DNA of 64,000 nucleotides. Source: Chloroflexota bacterium. GTDB lineage: Bacteria > Chloroflexota > UBA6077 > CF-72. Position 1 is the stretch's first letter. Every line of letters begins with the position of its first letter. Below the pieces are notes generated by a model that ran no database searches, was not told the DNA's origin, and saw only the letters and a list, made by a program, of their open reading frames with translations. Shown here one piece after another: positions 18,183 to 26,164 of the stretch. The DNA lies in assembly GCA_019247515.1 (NCBI GenBank), contig JAFAOS010000231.1:1-64000 (forward strand), read 5' to 3'. The translations under genes and the position numbers were made by a program.

Positions 18183-18195
18183 TTTCGTAACGAAA
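18183..18195. promoter_or_regulatory. Palindrome TTTCGT-A-ACGAAA, copy 2
   Basis: Six-base perfect arms around a central A. Its centre is 48 bases from that of copy 1. Two close perfect sites in one short control region make an operator array plausible. Confidence 0.55.
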
Positions 18196-18362
18196 AGTTC
18201 ACGACGGTAAAGTCACTTCTGCTCCGAGATTTGTCGCGCGTGCGCCTAACCGTGTGCCTAAGGTGGACGGCATGTGCGTCGACTGCTACAGTCCATGATG
18301 CTCAGATGGCCCGCTGGTGGGTGTGCTCGCGCGTACTCGCTATCATCTGAGTCGCGGGGTTG

Positions 18363-18371
18363 TCGTAACGA
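18363..18371. promoter_or_regulatory. Partial palindrome TCGT-A-ACGA, copy 3
   Basis: A shorter copy (four-base arms) ends about ten bases before the first possible start of the Wzc-like gene. If the true start is the GTG at 18456 this site would lie in the leader and could act as a repressor site. Confidence 0.35.
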
Positions 18372-18380
18372 ACGCCCAGC

Positions 18381-20090
18381 GTGCGAGGTTTTTTCAAGTG
18401 TGAGGTTATCGACCGTGTTGCAGGCTCGATCTTGACTGATCGAGGGGTAGCCGCTGTGGCAAAACGCTGGTGGTACCTGCTGGTGCTGTGCCCGATCGTG
18501 GCCGGCCTGGCGGCGTTCTTCATTGTCCAGCGCATCCCGTCGGTGTACGAGGCAACTGAGACCGTTGCCGTCAATCCCGCCACCTCGGTGGGCGGCGTGG
18601 CCGATGTACAGACCGCCCAGGCGTTGGCCGACACTTACGCCGAGCAGATGCACGCCAGTCCGGTCCTGACTGCCGCGGCGCAATCGCTCGGACTCTCGGA
18701 TACATCCGCGAGCTCCCTCAGCGGCATGGTCCAGACACGGCGCGTGCCGAATACGTCCCTCGTACGGCTCTCGGTCCAGGCCACGGATCCTGGCCTCGCC
18801 GCCCAGATCACCACCGCTGTGGTGCAGACGTTCATAGACCAGCACGCCGAGGGTGAAGGCACGCGGGCCACCGCTACGCAAAACAACCTGGTTGGACTGA
18901 TTACTCAGCTCCAAAACAATCAGGACGCGCTCAACCAACAACTCGACGGTTTGCGGGCGGAGCCGGCCTCCCCCGAGCGCGACGCGCTGATTGGGCGTCT
19001 GCAGGACCAGCTCACTCAGGTCCAAACGAGCCAGACCGCCGCCAGTCGCGGCTTGCAGGATCTGCAGCTTGCCGCGGCACGGAGCGGGAGCGAGCTAACT
19101 GTCGTGGACCCTGCGACGGTCCCGACGACGCCGGTCCGACCCAATCGATTGCTCAGCGTCGCCATGGCGGTCCTGTTCGGATTCCTCGCGGCGCTGGGCA
19201 TTGTCTGGCTCACGGAGCAGTTCGACGATCGCCTGCGAGGTGCGTCCGACGTGCTGCGCGCGCTGCAGCTGCCAACACTCGCGCGCATTCCCCAGTCCCG
19301 TTCGGGCATCGGCGCCTGCAATCCAAGCGACAGTGCCGTGGTCGCCAGCTTTGCGGTGCTGAGAAGCAACGTGCTGTCTGCCGTGCCGGATGTCCAGAGT
19401 GGCCGCGGCCGCACCATAGCTGTAACCAGCGCGTTTGACGGCGAGGGTAAGAGCGCCGTGGCCGCCAACCTGGCCGCCGCGCTGGCCCACACCGGCCGCT
19501 CGGTCGTCCTCGTCGATGCGGACCTGGCGCGACCAGCTCAGGCAAGCCTCTTCAACGTCAAGAACGAATCCGGGCTGGCCGCGCTATTAATGATTGCTGT
19601 GAAAGACGCGACGGATTTCGTCGTGCCAACCTGCGTCGAGAACGTGCGGCTGCTGGTCGCGGGCACCACCGGGTTCGAGTCGGCGGAGCCGGCCGCGCTG
19701 TTGATGTCCAAGCGCCTGCCCGAGGTGCTCGAGCAGTTGGCGGCAAAGTGTGATGTGTTGATTGTCGATGCTCCAGCCGTGCTCGACTGCCCTGAAGCCG
19801 CCTGGCTGAGCGCGCGCACCGATGGAGCGCTGGTTGTGCTGGACACCAGACGCGCGCGCACACGCACGGTCGAACCAGCGCTGGCCAGCCTTGCCGACGC
19901 GGGCGCCGCCGTCTTCGGCGTGGTGCTGAACCGCGCACGCGGTCGAGCCGTCGCAGAGCCGCGTACGCAGAGCCAGTCTGTCGAGCAGTCGCAGCCGGCG
20001 ACCGAGACCCGGCCAGCTCCGAGCACGAGGCCAGGTGGCGAATTAGTACACCGGCAGGGGATCGTGGGACCTGCCACGGACGGATCATGA
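18381..20090 (+). CDS. Wzc/CapAB-like polysaccharide copolymerase and BY-kinase
   Basis: The 569-residue protein joins a Wzz-type chain-length domain (RWWYLLVLCPIVAGLAAFF as first helix, periplasmic or outer coiled-coil region near residues 150-230, second helix LLSVAMAVLFGFLAALGIVWL) to a cytoplasmic P-loop kinase. Walker A is TSAFDGEGKSAVAANLA, Walker A' is VVLVDADLARP, and Walker B is CDVLIVDAP. These define bacterial tyrosine kinases that control export and chain length. The tail lacks an obvious Tyr cluster and is Gln/Pro-rich. The first GTG (18381) is the maximal start; GTG 18456, preceded by GAGGGG, is a good alternative. The stop overlaps the cytidylyltransferase start (ATGA). Confidence 0.85.
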   Translation: MRGFFKCEVIDRVAGSILTDRGVAAVAKRWWYLLVLCPIVAGLAAFFIVQRIPSVYEATETVAVNPATSVGGVADVQTAQALADTYAEQMHASPVLTAAAQSLGLSDTSASSLSGMVQTRRVPNTSLVRLSVQATDPGLAAQITTAVVQTFIDQHAEGEGTRATATQNNLVGLITQLQNNQDALNQQLDGLRAEPASPERDALIGRLQDQLTQVQTSQTAASRGLQDLQLAAARSGSELTVVDPATVPTTPVRPNRLLSVAMAVLFGFLAALGIVWLTEQFDDRLRGASDVLRALQLPTLARIPQSRSGIGACNPSDSAVVASFAVLRSNVLSAVPDVQSGRGRTIAVTSAFDGEGKSAVAANLAAALAHTGRSVVLVDADLARPAQASLFNVKNESGLAALLMIAVKDATDFVVPTCVENVRLLVAGTTGFESAEPAALLMSKRLPEVLEQLAAKCDVLIVDAPAVLDCPEAAWLSARTDGALVVLDTRRARTRTVEPALASLADAGAAVFGVVLNRARGRAVAEPRTQSQSVEQSQPATETRPAPSTRPGGELVHRQGIVGPATDGS

Positions 20091-20920
20091 AGGTCGTACT
20101 CTTCTGCGGAGGCATGGGCTTCCGCATCCGGGACAATGTGCAGGACACGCCCAAGCCCATGATCGTGGTTGGCGATCGGCCAATCCTGTTTCACATCATG
20201 AAGTACTACGCGAGCTACGGGCATACGGAGTTTATCCTCTGCCTGGGCTACAAAGGCCACCTCATCAAGGAGTACTTCCTCGGGTACAAAGACGCGCTCC
20301 ACGATGATTTCGTCCTGAGCGACGGCGGCCGGACCATCGAAGTGCTCCACAACGACATCGCGGACTGGCGCATCACGTTCGTCGAGACCGGTCTGCACGC
20401 CAATATCGGCGAGCGGCTCAAGCGGGTGCAACCGTACATCGGGGACGATGAGCACTTCCTGGCAAACTATGCCGACGTCCTGACCGACGCGCCATTACCC
20501 GACATGATCGAACGGCTTACGACGCGTCGCAAAGTCGCGAGCTTCTTATGCGTGCGACCACGCTACACGTTCCACGTGGTGACCGTCGATTCTGAACAGC
20601 AGGTCTCGAGCATCGACCACGTCAGCGAGGCCAGCATCTGGATCAACGGCGGCTATTTCGTGTTCAGCCGCGACATCTTCGACTATCTCCGCCTGGGGGA
20701 GGACCTGGTCGCGCAGCCGTTCAACCGGCTGGTGTGCGACCGCCAGTTACTGGCGTATCAGCACGAGGGGTTCTGGGCGCCCATGGACACGTTCAAAGAC
20801 CACCAGGTGATCCAGTCGATGTACGAGTCTGGTCTCCGCCCGTGGGCGGTGTGGGAGAACGGTCAGTCAGTAGCCGCTGGCGCTGGAACAGCAGTTGTCG
20901 CGTCGGCGGCCGGCGCGTAG
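20087..20920 (+). CDS. rfbF: Glucose-1-phosphate cytidylyltransferase-like nucleotidyltransferase
   Basis: The 277-residue enzyme matches RfbF-type sugar nucleotidyltransferases: LFCGGMGFRIRDN at the nucleotide loop, TPKPMIVVGDRPILFHIMK, FILCLGYKGHLIKEYFLGY, GERLKRVQPYIGDDEHFLANYADV, then WINGGYFVFSRDIFDYL and HEGFWAPMDTFKDHQ. The family makes CDP-glucose from glucose-1-phosphate and CTP, the first step toward CDP-dideoxysugars; UDP or dTDP use cannot be excluded. GGMGFR replaces the more usual GGxGTR. It is co-translated with the Wzc-like kinase by a four-base overlap. No CDP-glucose dehydratase is present in the window. Confidence 0.8.
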   Translation: MKVVLFCGGMGFRIRDNVQDTPKPMIVVGDRPILFHIMKYYASYGHTEFILCLGYKGHLIKEYFLGYKDALHDDFVLSDGGRTIEVLHNDIADWRITFVETGLHANIGERLKRVQPYIGDDEHFLANYADVLTDAPLPDMIERLTTRRKVASFLCVRPRYTFHVVTVDSEQQVSSIDHVSEASIWINGGYFVFSRDIFDYLRLGEDLVAQPFNRLVCDRQLLAYQHEGFWAPMDTFKDHQVIQSMYESGLRPWAVWENGQSVAAGAGTAVVASAAGA

Positions 20921-20929
20921 CAGCGTTCG

Positions 20930-21904
20930 TCAGCCGCCTGGCGGGCGGAACGGGACCTTGGTGGGCGTGGGTGGCACCGCCGGGGCGGCGGGTGCTGGCG
21001 CTGGCGCACGGCTAACGGGCGCCGGTTGTGGGCGCGGCGTCGGCACAACCGCGACGGCGCGTGGCGTCGGCGTCGGAGCTCGGTTCACGACGGGCGCGGC
21101 TGGCTGGGGCTGAGGCACGGGGTCCGCGGGAGGCGGAGCCTCGTCTGGCGCTGAAGCCTGATCGCTTGAAGTGTCGCCGTCGGCGACCGGCGCAGAAGCG
21201 GAATCGCTGGCAGCCGCAGACGCGGGTGCCTCGGTCGACGCGTCGCTCGGAGCGCTGGTCGCCTCGGCGGCAGGCGTGGCTGGCACATCGGTTGGCGCGG
21301 CGGTGGGCACACCGGTCGGGGTGGAAGTAGGTATGTCGGTCGGCGTGGACGTCGCGGTCGCAGTGGGCACGTCAGTCGGCGTGGAGGTTGGCGCGGCGGT
21401 GGGCACCTCGGTGGGCACGTCGGTTGCCGTTGGAGGCGTGGTTGGCACGCCGGTCGCCGTTGGAGGCGTGGTTGGCACGTCGGTTGCCGTCGCAGGCGCG
21501 GTTGGCACGTCAGTCGCCGTTGCAGGCGCGGTCGGCACCGCGGTAGGCGCCACCGTCGGCACAGACGTCGGAGGCGTCGTCGGCACCGCGCTTGGGGTCG
21601 CCGCCTCCGGAGCCCGCGTCGGCGTGAGTGCCACAACCACGCTTGAACCCTCCGTCGGCACCTCGCTCGGCACGCCGACGAGCGCCGCTTGTGTTGGCAC
21701 GCCCGTCGGCGGTGGCCCGGACGCCGCGGCGGCTACGCCCCGACTCAGCGTCTGCGGCCCTGCCACCAGCGCCACCGCGACCGCGCCGACCGCCAACGCC
21801 AGCACCAGGCCACCAATGACCAGCACCACTGGCGCCATCAAGTCGATGCCATCCATCGAGCGCTGGTCGCGCCAGTCGCTCAACCGTTCCCAAACCCGGC
21901 TCAC
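20930..21904 (-). CDS. Single-pass membrane protein with long Pro-Thr-Ala-rich tail
   Basis: The 324-residue protein has a short charged N-terminus, one membrane helix (LMAPVVLVIGGLVLALAVGAVAVALVAG, about residues 22-50) and then about 270 residues almost entirely of Pro, Thr, Ala, Val and Ser. Such tails are common in Chloroflexota surface proteins and suggest an extended, perhaps glycosylated stalk. No enzyme domain is visible. The coding DNA includes four 30-base tandem repeats. An opposite-strand frame of similar length exists but is a compositional mirror. It is divergent from the secreted PPC-domain gene at 21948. Confidence 0.7.
   Translation of the reverse strand: MSRVWERLSDWRDQRSMDGIDLMAPVVLVIGGLVLALAVGAVAVALVAGPQTLSRGVAAAASGPPPTGVPTQAALVGVPSEVPTEGSSVVVALTPTRAPEAATPSAVPTTPPTSVPTVAPTAVPTAPATATDVPTAPATATDVPTTPPTATGVPTTPPTATDVPTEVPTAAPTSTPTDVPTATATSTPTDIPTSTPTGVPTAAPTDVPATPAAEATSAPSDASTEAPASAAASDSASAPVADGDTSSDQASAPDEAPPPADPVPQPQPAAPVVNRAPTPTPRAVAVVPTPRPQPAPVSRAPAPAPAAPAVPPTPTKVPFRPPGG
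21411..21530 (-). repeat. Four 30-bp tandem repeats coding Pro-Thr-Ala units
   Basis: Four imperfect 30-base units (21411, 21441, 21471, 21501) encode variants of PTAPATATDV and PTTPPTATGV on the minus strand. They lie in frame and would change tail length by ten residues per unit if they expand or contract. Confidence 0.75.
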
Positions 21905-21947
21905 GAATTCCCTGACTCATGGTACGCTTAAGCCAATACCACCGTCC

Positions 21948-23267
21948 GTGCTTTCGCGTAATCCACACGTGGACCGTACGCGGCGAAGGCTTGTCGCCTG
22001 CGCTGTTGTCCTGGTGGGGGCGTCCATCATGTGCGCCATCACCTCCACTTTCAGCTTGCCCGTGGCGCACGCGCAGATCGTGCCCCTCGACGATCGTCCC
22101 GATAAAACGGGGCCAGGAGGGTCGAGCCCGGCGCCAACCGTGGCGCAGCCGACCGCGACCCCGCGCCTGGTCAGCACGCCAACCCGAGCGCCAACTCAGG
22201 CCCCTTCACCGACGCCCGCACCCCCACCGCCGACCGACACGCCACGTCCAACGCGCGCGCCTCTGCCGCCGACACCCGTTCCACCAACGCCCGCCCCACC
22301 ACCATCCCAGCCCGCGCCGGCGGTGCCGCAAACCGCGCCGGCGCCACCGCCGCCCCCACCGCCTGCGCCTGCGCCAGCGGCGACTGCGCCACCAGCCACC
22401 CCCACGCCGCGGCCGGCTGGCGGCACTGGCAGCGGGAGCGGCAGCGGCAGCGCCTCAGCGCCACGCCGGTCCACGCCCATTCCGACACCCACGGCTTCGA
22501 GCACCGCGCCAGCCGAGCCGAAGGCCGTCTTCGTCCCACCTCTACCTCCGCCGCCGCCACCCGCTCCAGTGCTGCCCGAGGCGCCCGCCGCGCCGACCGG
22601 GGCGCAGTTCCGGCTTGGGTTTGCGCAGCTCAAGGCCCAGCTCGGACCGATCATGGGTGATCCCACCGAGGATGAGCACGGCAATCCCGACAACTGCGAC
22701 ACCCAGCAGCAGACGACGACCGGCCTGGCCTACTGGCGCTGCTCGAGCAACATGTTGACGTTCGCCGCATTGCCCGACGGTGCCATGCACTGGGCGTCGG
22801 CGCCGTCCGGCTCGGGCCTGGTCGAATGGACCGGGACGCAGGACCCGCCGCCTGACGCGCTGACGGTCGCCAATGCCGAGGCGCCCACCGATGCCCAGGA
22901 CGATCCACCGCTCGACACCGCGTGCATAGCTGCCTCGCCGCTCCCAGCGACGGCGTGTGCCGCGGGAGACACGCTCGCCGCACAGGCCGCAATCCAGAAC
23001 TCCGGCGACACCGTCTCGGTCGACGTGAATGTGCCGCCCGCGGGCGCGCATCTCACCGCCGACCTGGTCAACCTGCCCGCGGACTACGACCTGTACCTGT
23101 CCGACGCCTCGGGCACGGTCGTCGACGAATCGATGCAGGAGGGCACCACCCCCGAGCACATGGACGACGACCTGCCGGCTGGAACGTACTACCTCTACGT
23201 CCATTCCGATCCGGGGCGCTCCGTAGACCCGCAAGACCCATTTCGTTTGGAAGTGAGTGTTTCGTAA
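21948..23267 (+). CDS. Secreted Pro-rich protein with a small conserved domain and a PPC-like domain
   Basis: After a signal peptide (RRRLVACAVVLVGASIMCA, cleavage near AHA-Q) comes about 170 residues of Pro-rich linker. Residues about 220-297 form a compact domain with MGDPTEDEHG, DTQQQTTTGLAYWRC and HW motifs, also found in the 34289-34732 product. The C-terminal 90 residues resemble bacterial pre-peptidase C-terminal (PPC) domains (LPADYDLYLSDASGTVV, LPAGTYYLYVHS). The protein is probably surface-exposed. A larger open frame from 21171 is a mirror of the opposite gene. I use GTG 21948; GTG 21969 is equally possible. The stop codon lies inside palindrome copy 4. Confidence 0.72.
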   Translation: MLSRNPHVDRTRRRLVACAVVLVGASIMCAITSTFSLPVAHAQIVPLDDRPDKTGPGGSSPAPTVAQPTATPRLVSTPTRAPTQAPSPTPAPPPPTDTPRPTRAPLPPTPVPPTPAPPPSQPAPAVPQTAPAPPPPPPPAPAPAATAPPATPTPRPAGGTGSGSGSGSASAPRRSTPIPTPTASSTAPAEPKAVFVPPLPPPPPPAPVLPEAPAAPTGAQFRLGFAQLKAQLGPIMGDPTEDEHGNPDNCDTQQQTTTGLAYWRCSSNMLTFAALPDGAMHWASAPSGSGLVEWTGTQDPPPDALTVANAEAPTDAQDDPPLDTACIAASPLPATACAAGDTLAAQAAIQNSGDTVSVDVNVPPAGAHLTADLVNLPADYDLYLSDASGTVVDESMQEGTTPEHMDDDLPAGTYYLYVHSDPGRSVDPQDPFRLEVSVS

Positions 23268-23273
23268 CGAAAC
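23259..23273. promoter_or_regulatory. Palindrome GTTTCGT-A-ACGAAAC, copy 4, upstream of ParB-like gene
   Basis: This is the best copy: seven-base perfect arms around a central A. It includes the TAA stop of the preceding gene and lies 42 bases before the ATG of the ParB-like gene. It resembles classical parS (TGTTTCACGTGAAACA) at its outer TTTC/GAAA arms but has an odd-length centre, so it is not a standard parS. Confidence 0.55.
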
Positions 23274-23314
23274 TGGCACATCACACTCACACGGGGCATC
23301 TACACTGTCACTGT

Positions 23315-24268
23315 ATGACTCGCGGCGTTTCGACCAGGAAGGCCCAGGAGACGGCCAGGGCCAGGCCAGCCCGTGTTCACATCGAGGGTGCCGCTCAACG
23401 AGCCACACTGACCCAGATCCCGATCGGCCGGATCGACGTGCCAGGCAACCCGACACGTCGGCAGCTCGGGGACATTGCCGCTCTGGCTGAGTCCATGCAG
23501 GACTACGGCCTCCAGCAGCCGGTCAGCGTGAGAGTCGTCGGCGATCGCTACGCGCTTACCTCCGGCATGCGGCGTCTGGCGGCAGCCAAGATGCTGCGCT
23601 GGACCACGATCACCGGATTCGTGCGCTCGGTCACTGCTGACGAAGCGTATTTGCTGGATCTCATCGAGAACTTGCAGCGCGAGGACCTTTCTCCAGCAGA
23701 GGAGGCGGACGCCTTCGGAGAGCTGATCCGCACGCGCGGCTGGACCGTTCAGCAGGTCGCCGACTCGGTCAAGCGCTCGGTGGCGTATGTCTCTAAACGC
23801 GTGCGCGTGTTCGACGATCCGCTCCTGCGGGAGGCGATTGTCGACCGCGGTCTACCGGTATCCACCGCCGAAGAATTGCTCGCGGCGCCGGCCGATCAGC
23901 GTCGGATCCTGATCGAGCGCGCACTGGCCGAGCGATGGGACCAGGTCCGCGCGCGCGCCGAGGTGCGCCCGGTTGAAACCGAACCTGAACTGGGGACTCG
24001 GCAGTCTGAGTCAGCGCACGCCGCGGCCGGGCAGACGACGCACGTCTCGCCGGTGCGCCCGCGCGGCCTTACCCACGCGATCCGCCAGTTTCATCGGCTG
24101 GTGCTCGACCTCCACACCGAGGACCTGACCCAGGCCGATCGTGCCGCGCTTCGGTCGCTGTTCCGCGACCTGCTCCTGCTCGCACGCGAGCCGACGACCC
24201 CCCGCGAGCGCGTCTTCCCAGAACTGCCGAACATACGTTCTAGGCACGGGCGTCCCGCTCGGCGCTGA
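23315..24268 (+). CDS. ParB/Spo0J-like DNA-binding protein
   Basis: The 317-residue protein has a ParB N-terminal domain: PIGRIDVPGNPTRRQLGDIAALAESM, then YALTSGMRRLAAAKML (the GxRR loop used for CTP binding in ParB) and IENLQREDLSPAEEADAF, followed by a helix-turn-helix (WTVQQVADSVKRSVAYVSKRVRVF). The long open frame extends to 22922 but the domain and the ATG at 23315 mark the real start. No ParA gene is adjacent, and the C-terminus is not a typical ParB dimer domain, so it may be a Noc-like or regulatory homologue rather than the chromosome segregation ParB. A palindrome lies directly upstream. Confidence 0.82.
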   Translation: MTRGVSTRKAQETARARPARVHIEGAAQRATLTQIPIGRIDVPGNPTRRQLGDIAALAESMQDYGLQQPVSVRVVGDRYALTSGMRRLAAAKMLRWTTITGFVRSVTADEAYLLDLIENLQREDLSPAEEADAFGELIRTRGWTVQQVADSVKRSVAYVSKRVRVFDDPLLREAIVDRGLPVSTAEELLAAPADQRRILIERALAERWDQVRARAEVRPVETEPELGTRQSESAHAAAGQTTHVSPVRPRGLTHAIRQFHRLVLDLHTEDLTQADRAALRSLFRDLLLLAREPTTPRERVFPELPNIRSRHGRPARR

Positions 24269-24270
24269 AT

Positions 24271-24296
24271 CCGACCCCCATCGGGGTCAGGTCGGT
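24271..24296. terminator. Hairpin between convergent ParB-like and trehalose synthase genes
   Basis: GACCCC (24273-24278) and GGGGTC (24283-24288) form a six-base stem with a four-base loop; an alternative CCGACC/GGTCGG pairing encloses it. The spot lies between two convergent stops. The T-run is weak, so it is a candidate rather than a clear intrinsic terminator. Confidence 0.45.
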
Positions 24297-25918
24297 TGTT
24301 GCACGCGCAGCCAGCGGTAGTCATAGCCGTCCAGGTCGACTGTTTGCGTACTGGCTGGCTGCGGCTCTCGCACGCCGCGGCCGAACAGGTGGATCAGCTC
24401 GCCGAAGCCGCGCGGCCATTTGACGTTCACCGCGCACGACGCTCGCGAAAAATTGTGAATCGCGATCACGGTTCTGCCGCGCCAGGTACACGCGTGCGCC
24501 AGCACCGATGGATGGTCCGTCTCCAGAAACTCCACTGCGCCCCATCCGAACTCGGGGCATTCCTTTCTGGTGCGGATCGCACGCTCGGTCCAGTTCAGCA
24601 GCGAGTTGTCGTCCAGACGTTGTGCGGCGACGTTGACCCGCTCGAAACGGTATTCGCCGTCGGCGATGACCGGCCGCACCAGCCGTCGCCGGTGTGCCGC
24701 GGAGAAGCCGCCGTTTGCCCCCGAGGACCACTGCATGGGAGTCCGAATCGCCTCGCGCTCTGGAAGGTCCAGGTCGTCGCCCATGCCGATTTCCTCTCCA
24801 TAGCGAATGACCGGCGTGCCAGGCAACGTGAACAGCAGGCTGTTCATCAACTCGATGCGTCGTCGATCTCCCTGCAGCATGGGTGACAATCGGCGCCGGA
24901 TACCACGATCGTAGAGCTGCATTTCCGGTTGGGGCGCAAACACGCTGAAGCAGCGCGCACGCGACTCCGGGTCCAGTCGTCCCAGGTCCAGCTCGTCGTG
25001 ATTGCGGAGGAAGTTGGCCCACTGCGCCGTCTGTGGCAGCTCCGGCAGCGCCGCGTAGGCCTTGCGCACCGGTTCGGCCGTTTCGCTGGCCACGGCGAGA
25101 AACAGGTGCTGATTGGACCAGAAGTTGAACAGCAGGTTGATGCGGTCGCCGTCGCCGAAAAAGTTGAGGACTTCCTTCGGATCGACGTTGGCTTCGCCGA
25201 GCATCATCGCGTCCCCTCGACGCCACGACAGGAATCGACGAAATTCGGTGAGAAAACTGTACTCCTCGGGCCCCATCGGTTCCTTCTTGCCCTTGTCTTC
25301 GATGAGAAACGGCACCGCGTCGATGCGGAATCCGGTGACGCCGAGCTGGAGCCAGAACCCCATGATCCGCTCGATTTCGTCGCGCACCACCGGATTCGCG
25401 ACATTCAAGTCTGGTTGAAACTTATAAAAGCGATGGAAGTAATAGGCCCGCGCCTGGCGATCGTAGGTCCAGGTTGTCTTCTGTACACCCGGAAACACGA
25501 CGCCACTGGTCGCGTCGGCGGGCTTGCGCCTGGACCAGATGTACCAGTCGCGGTAGGGTGAGCCAGGGTCAGAACGCGCTGATTTGAACCACGGGTGCTG
25601 ATCCGAGGTGTGATTGACCACCAGGTCCACGATGACGCGGATGCCAAGCTCGTCCGCCTGGCGGATGAAGTCGACGAAATCGCCCAGTGTTCCGTAGCGC
25701 GGGTCCACGCCGTAGAAGTCCTGAATGTCGTAGCCGTGGTCGCGCCACGGCGACGGGTAGAACGGCGTGAGCCAGACGCACGTGATGCCGATACCCGCGA
25801 GGTAGGGCAGTTGTTGACACAGACCCCGGAAGTCGCCCACGCCGCTACCCGAGCCGTCGGCGAACGTGCCGACGTCGAGGCAGTAGATGACCGCGTTTCG
25901 GTACCAGAGGTCGATCAT
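24287..25918 (-). CDS. treS: Trehalose synthase (GH13, maltose glucosylmutase)
   Basis: The 543-residue enzyme shows the GH13 order: WYRNAVIYCLDVGTFADGSG, FYPSPWRDHGYDIQDFYGV, VNHTSDQHPWFKSAR, GFRIDAVPFL with the nucleophile Asp, MLGEANV with the acid Glu, and FLRNHDELDL with the third acid. The long RRRLSPMLQGDRRRIELMNSLLF and EIGMGDDLDLPEREAIRTPMQW stretches are typical of TreS, which converts maltose to trehalose. Alpha-glucosidase activity is the main alternative. I choose ATG 25918 (MIDLWYRNAV) rather than the longer frame to 25972. It may be in the same transcript as the decayed peptidase upstream. Confidence 0.85.
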   Translation of the reverse strand: MIDLWYRNAVIYCLDVGTFADGSGSGVGDFRGLCQQLPYLAGIGITCVWLTPFYPSPWRDHGYDIQDFYGVDPRYGTLGDFVDFIRQADELGIRVIVDLVVNHTSDQHPWFKSARSDPGSPYRDWYIWSRRKPADATSGVVFPGVQKTTWTYDRQARAYYFHRFYKFQPDLNVANPVVRDEIERIMGFWLQLGVTGFRIDAVPFLIEDKGKKEPMGPEEYSFLTEFRRFLSWRRGDAMMLGEANVDPKEVLNFFGDGDRINLLFNFWSNQHLFLAVASETAEPVRKAYAALPELPQTAQWANFLRNHDELDLGRLDPESRARCFSVFAPQPEMQLYDRGIRRRLSPMLQGDRRRIELMNSLLFTLPGTPVIRYGEEIGMGDDLDLPEREAIRTPMQWSSGANGGFSAAHRRRLVRPVIADGEYRFERVNVAAQRLDDNSLLNWTERAIRTRKECPEFGWGAVEFLETDHPSVLAHACTWRGRTVIAIHNFSRASCAVNVKWPRGFGELIHLFGRGVREPQPASTQTVDLDGYDYRWLRVQQPT

Positions 25919-25999
25919 GCCGCGGGGTGTATGCACAAGCCATGCTCGGCGCGCACCCCCCACCTGCCCCACCTGTCAGGCGGTGCGCGGCCCGCTCGC

Positions 26000-26164
26000 T
26001 CAGAAGCCGCCGATCACGTGAGCGAACGAACCCTCAGGCATGTGCGCCGCCAGAAACTCCGCGAGCGGGCCCTCGTTGGGTATCTGGCTGGGAATGCGGA
26101 CCATGCCCTGAGCCAGGTCGAGCAGCGCGTCCGCGTCGACGTAGTCCGGCACACGGCTCACCAT
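26000..26164 (-). pseudogene. N-terminal remnant of an M20 peptidase
   Basis: A 54-residue frame reads ADALLDLAQGMVRIPSQIPN then EGPLAEFLAAHM, which matches the start of M20 (ArgE/DapE-like) peptidases, where a substrate-binding strand and helix begin. It stops after VIGGF, with none of the metal-binding His/Asp/Glu region. Its ATG overlaps the stop of the gamma-glutamyltransferase gene, as would be expected for a former two-gene operon. The remaining about 350 residues are absent and the next gene is trehalose synthase. I call it a truncated relic. Confidence 0.6.

Larger units (their letters stand above)
17985..18380. other. Divergent control region with repeated palindromes
   Basis: This 396-base gap separates the start of the glycan operon from the Wzc-like gene and contains no credible gene. 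It is more A/T-rich locally and carries two clear copies of an inverted repeat around TTCGTAACGAA and a third partial copy, listed separately. Promoters for both directions must lie here or nearby, but I cannot place -35/-10 pairs with confidence. Confidence 0.6.

Noticed and set aside
21171-21947. Long plus-strand open frame upstream of the PPC-domain gene
   Set aside because: It is the mirror of the Pro-Thr-rich opposite-strand gene; the composition (Val-Gly-Thr repeats) arises from the complementary repeats and no start is supported.
23259-23273. Standard parS site
   Set aside because: The palindrome has an odd-length centre (A) and lacks the CACGTG core, so it is described as a distinct motif.
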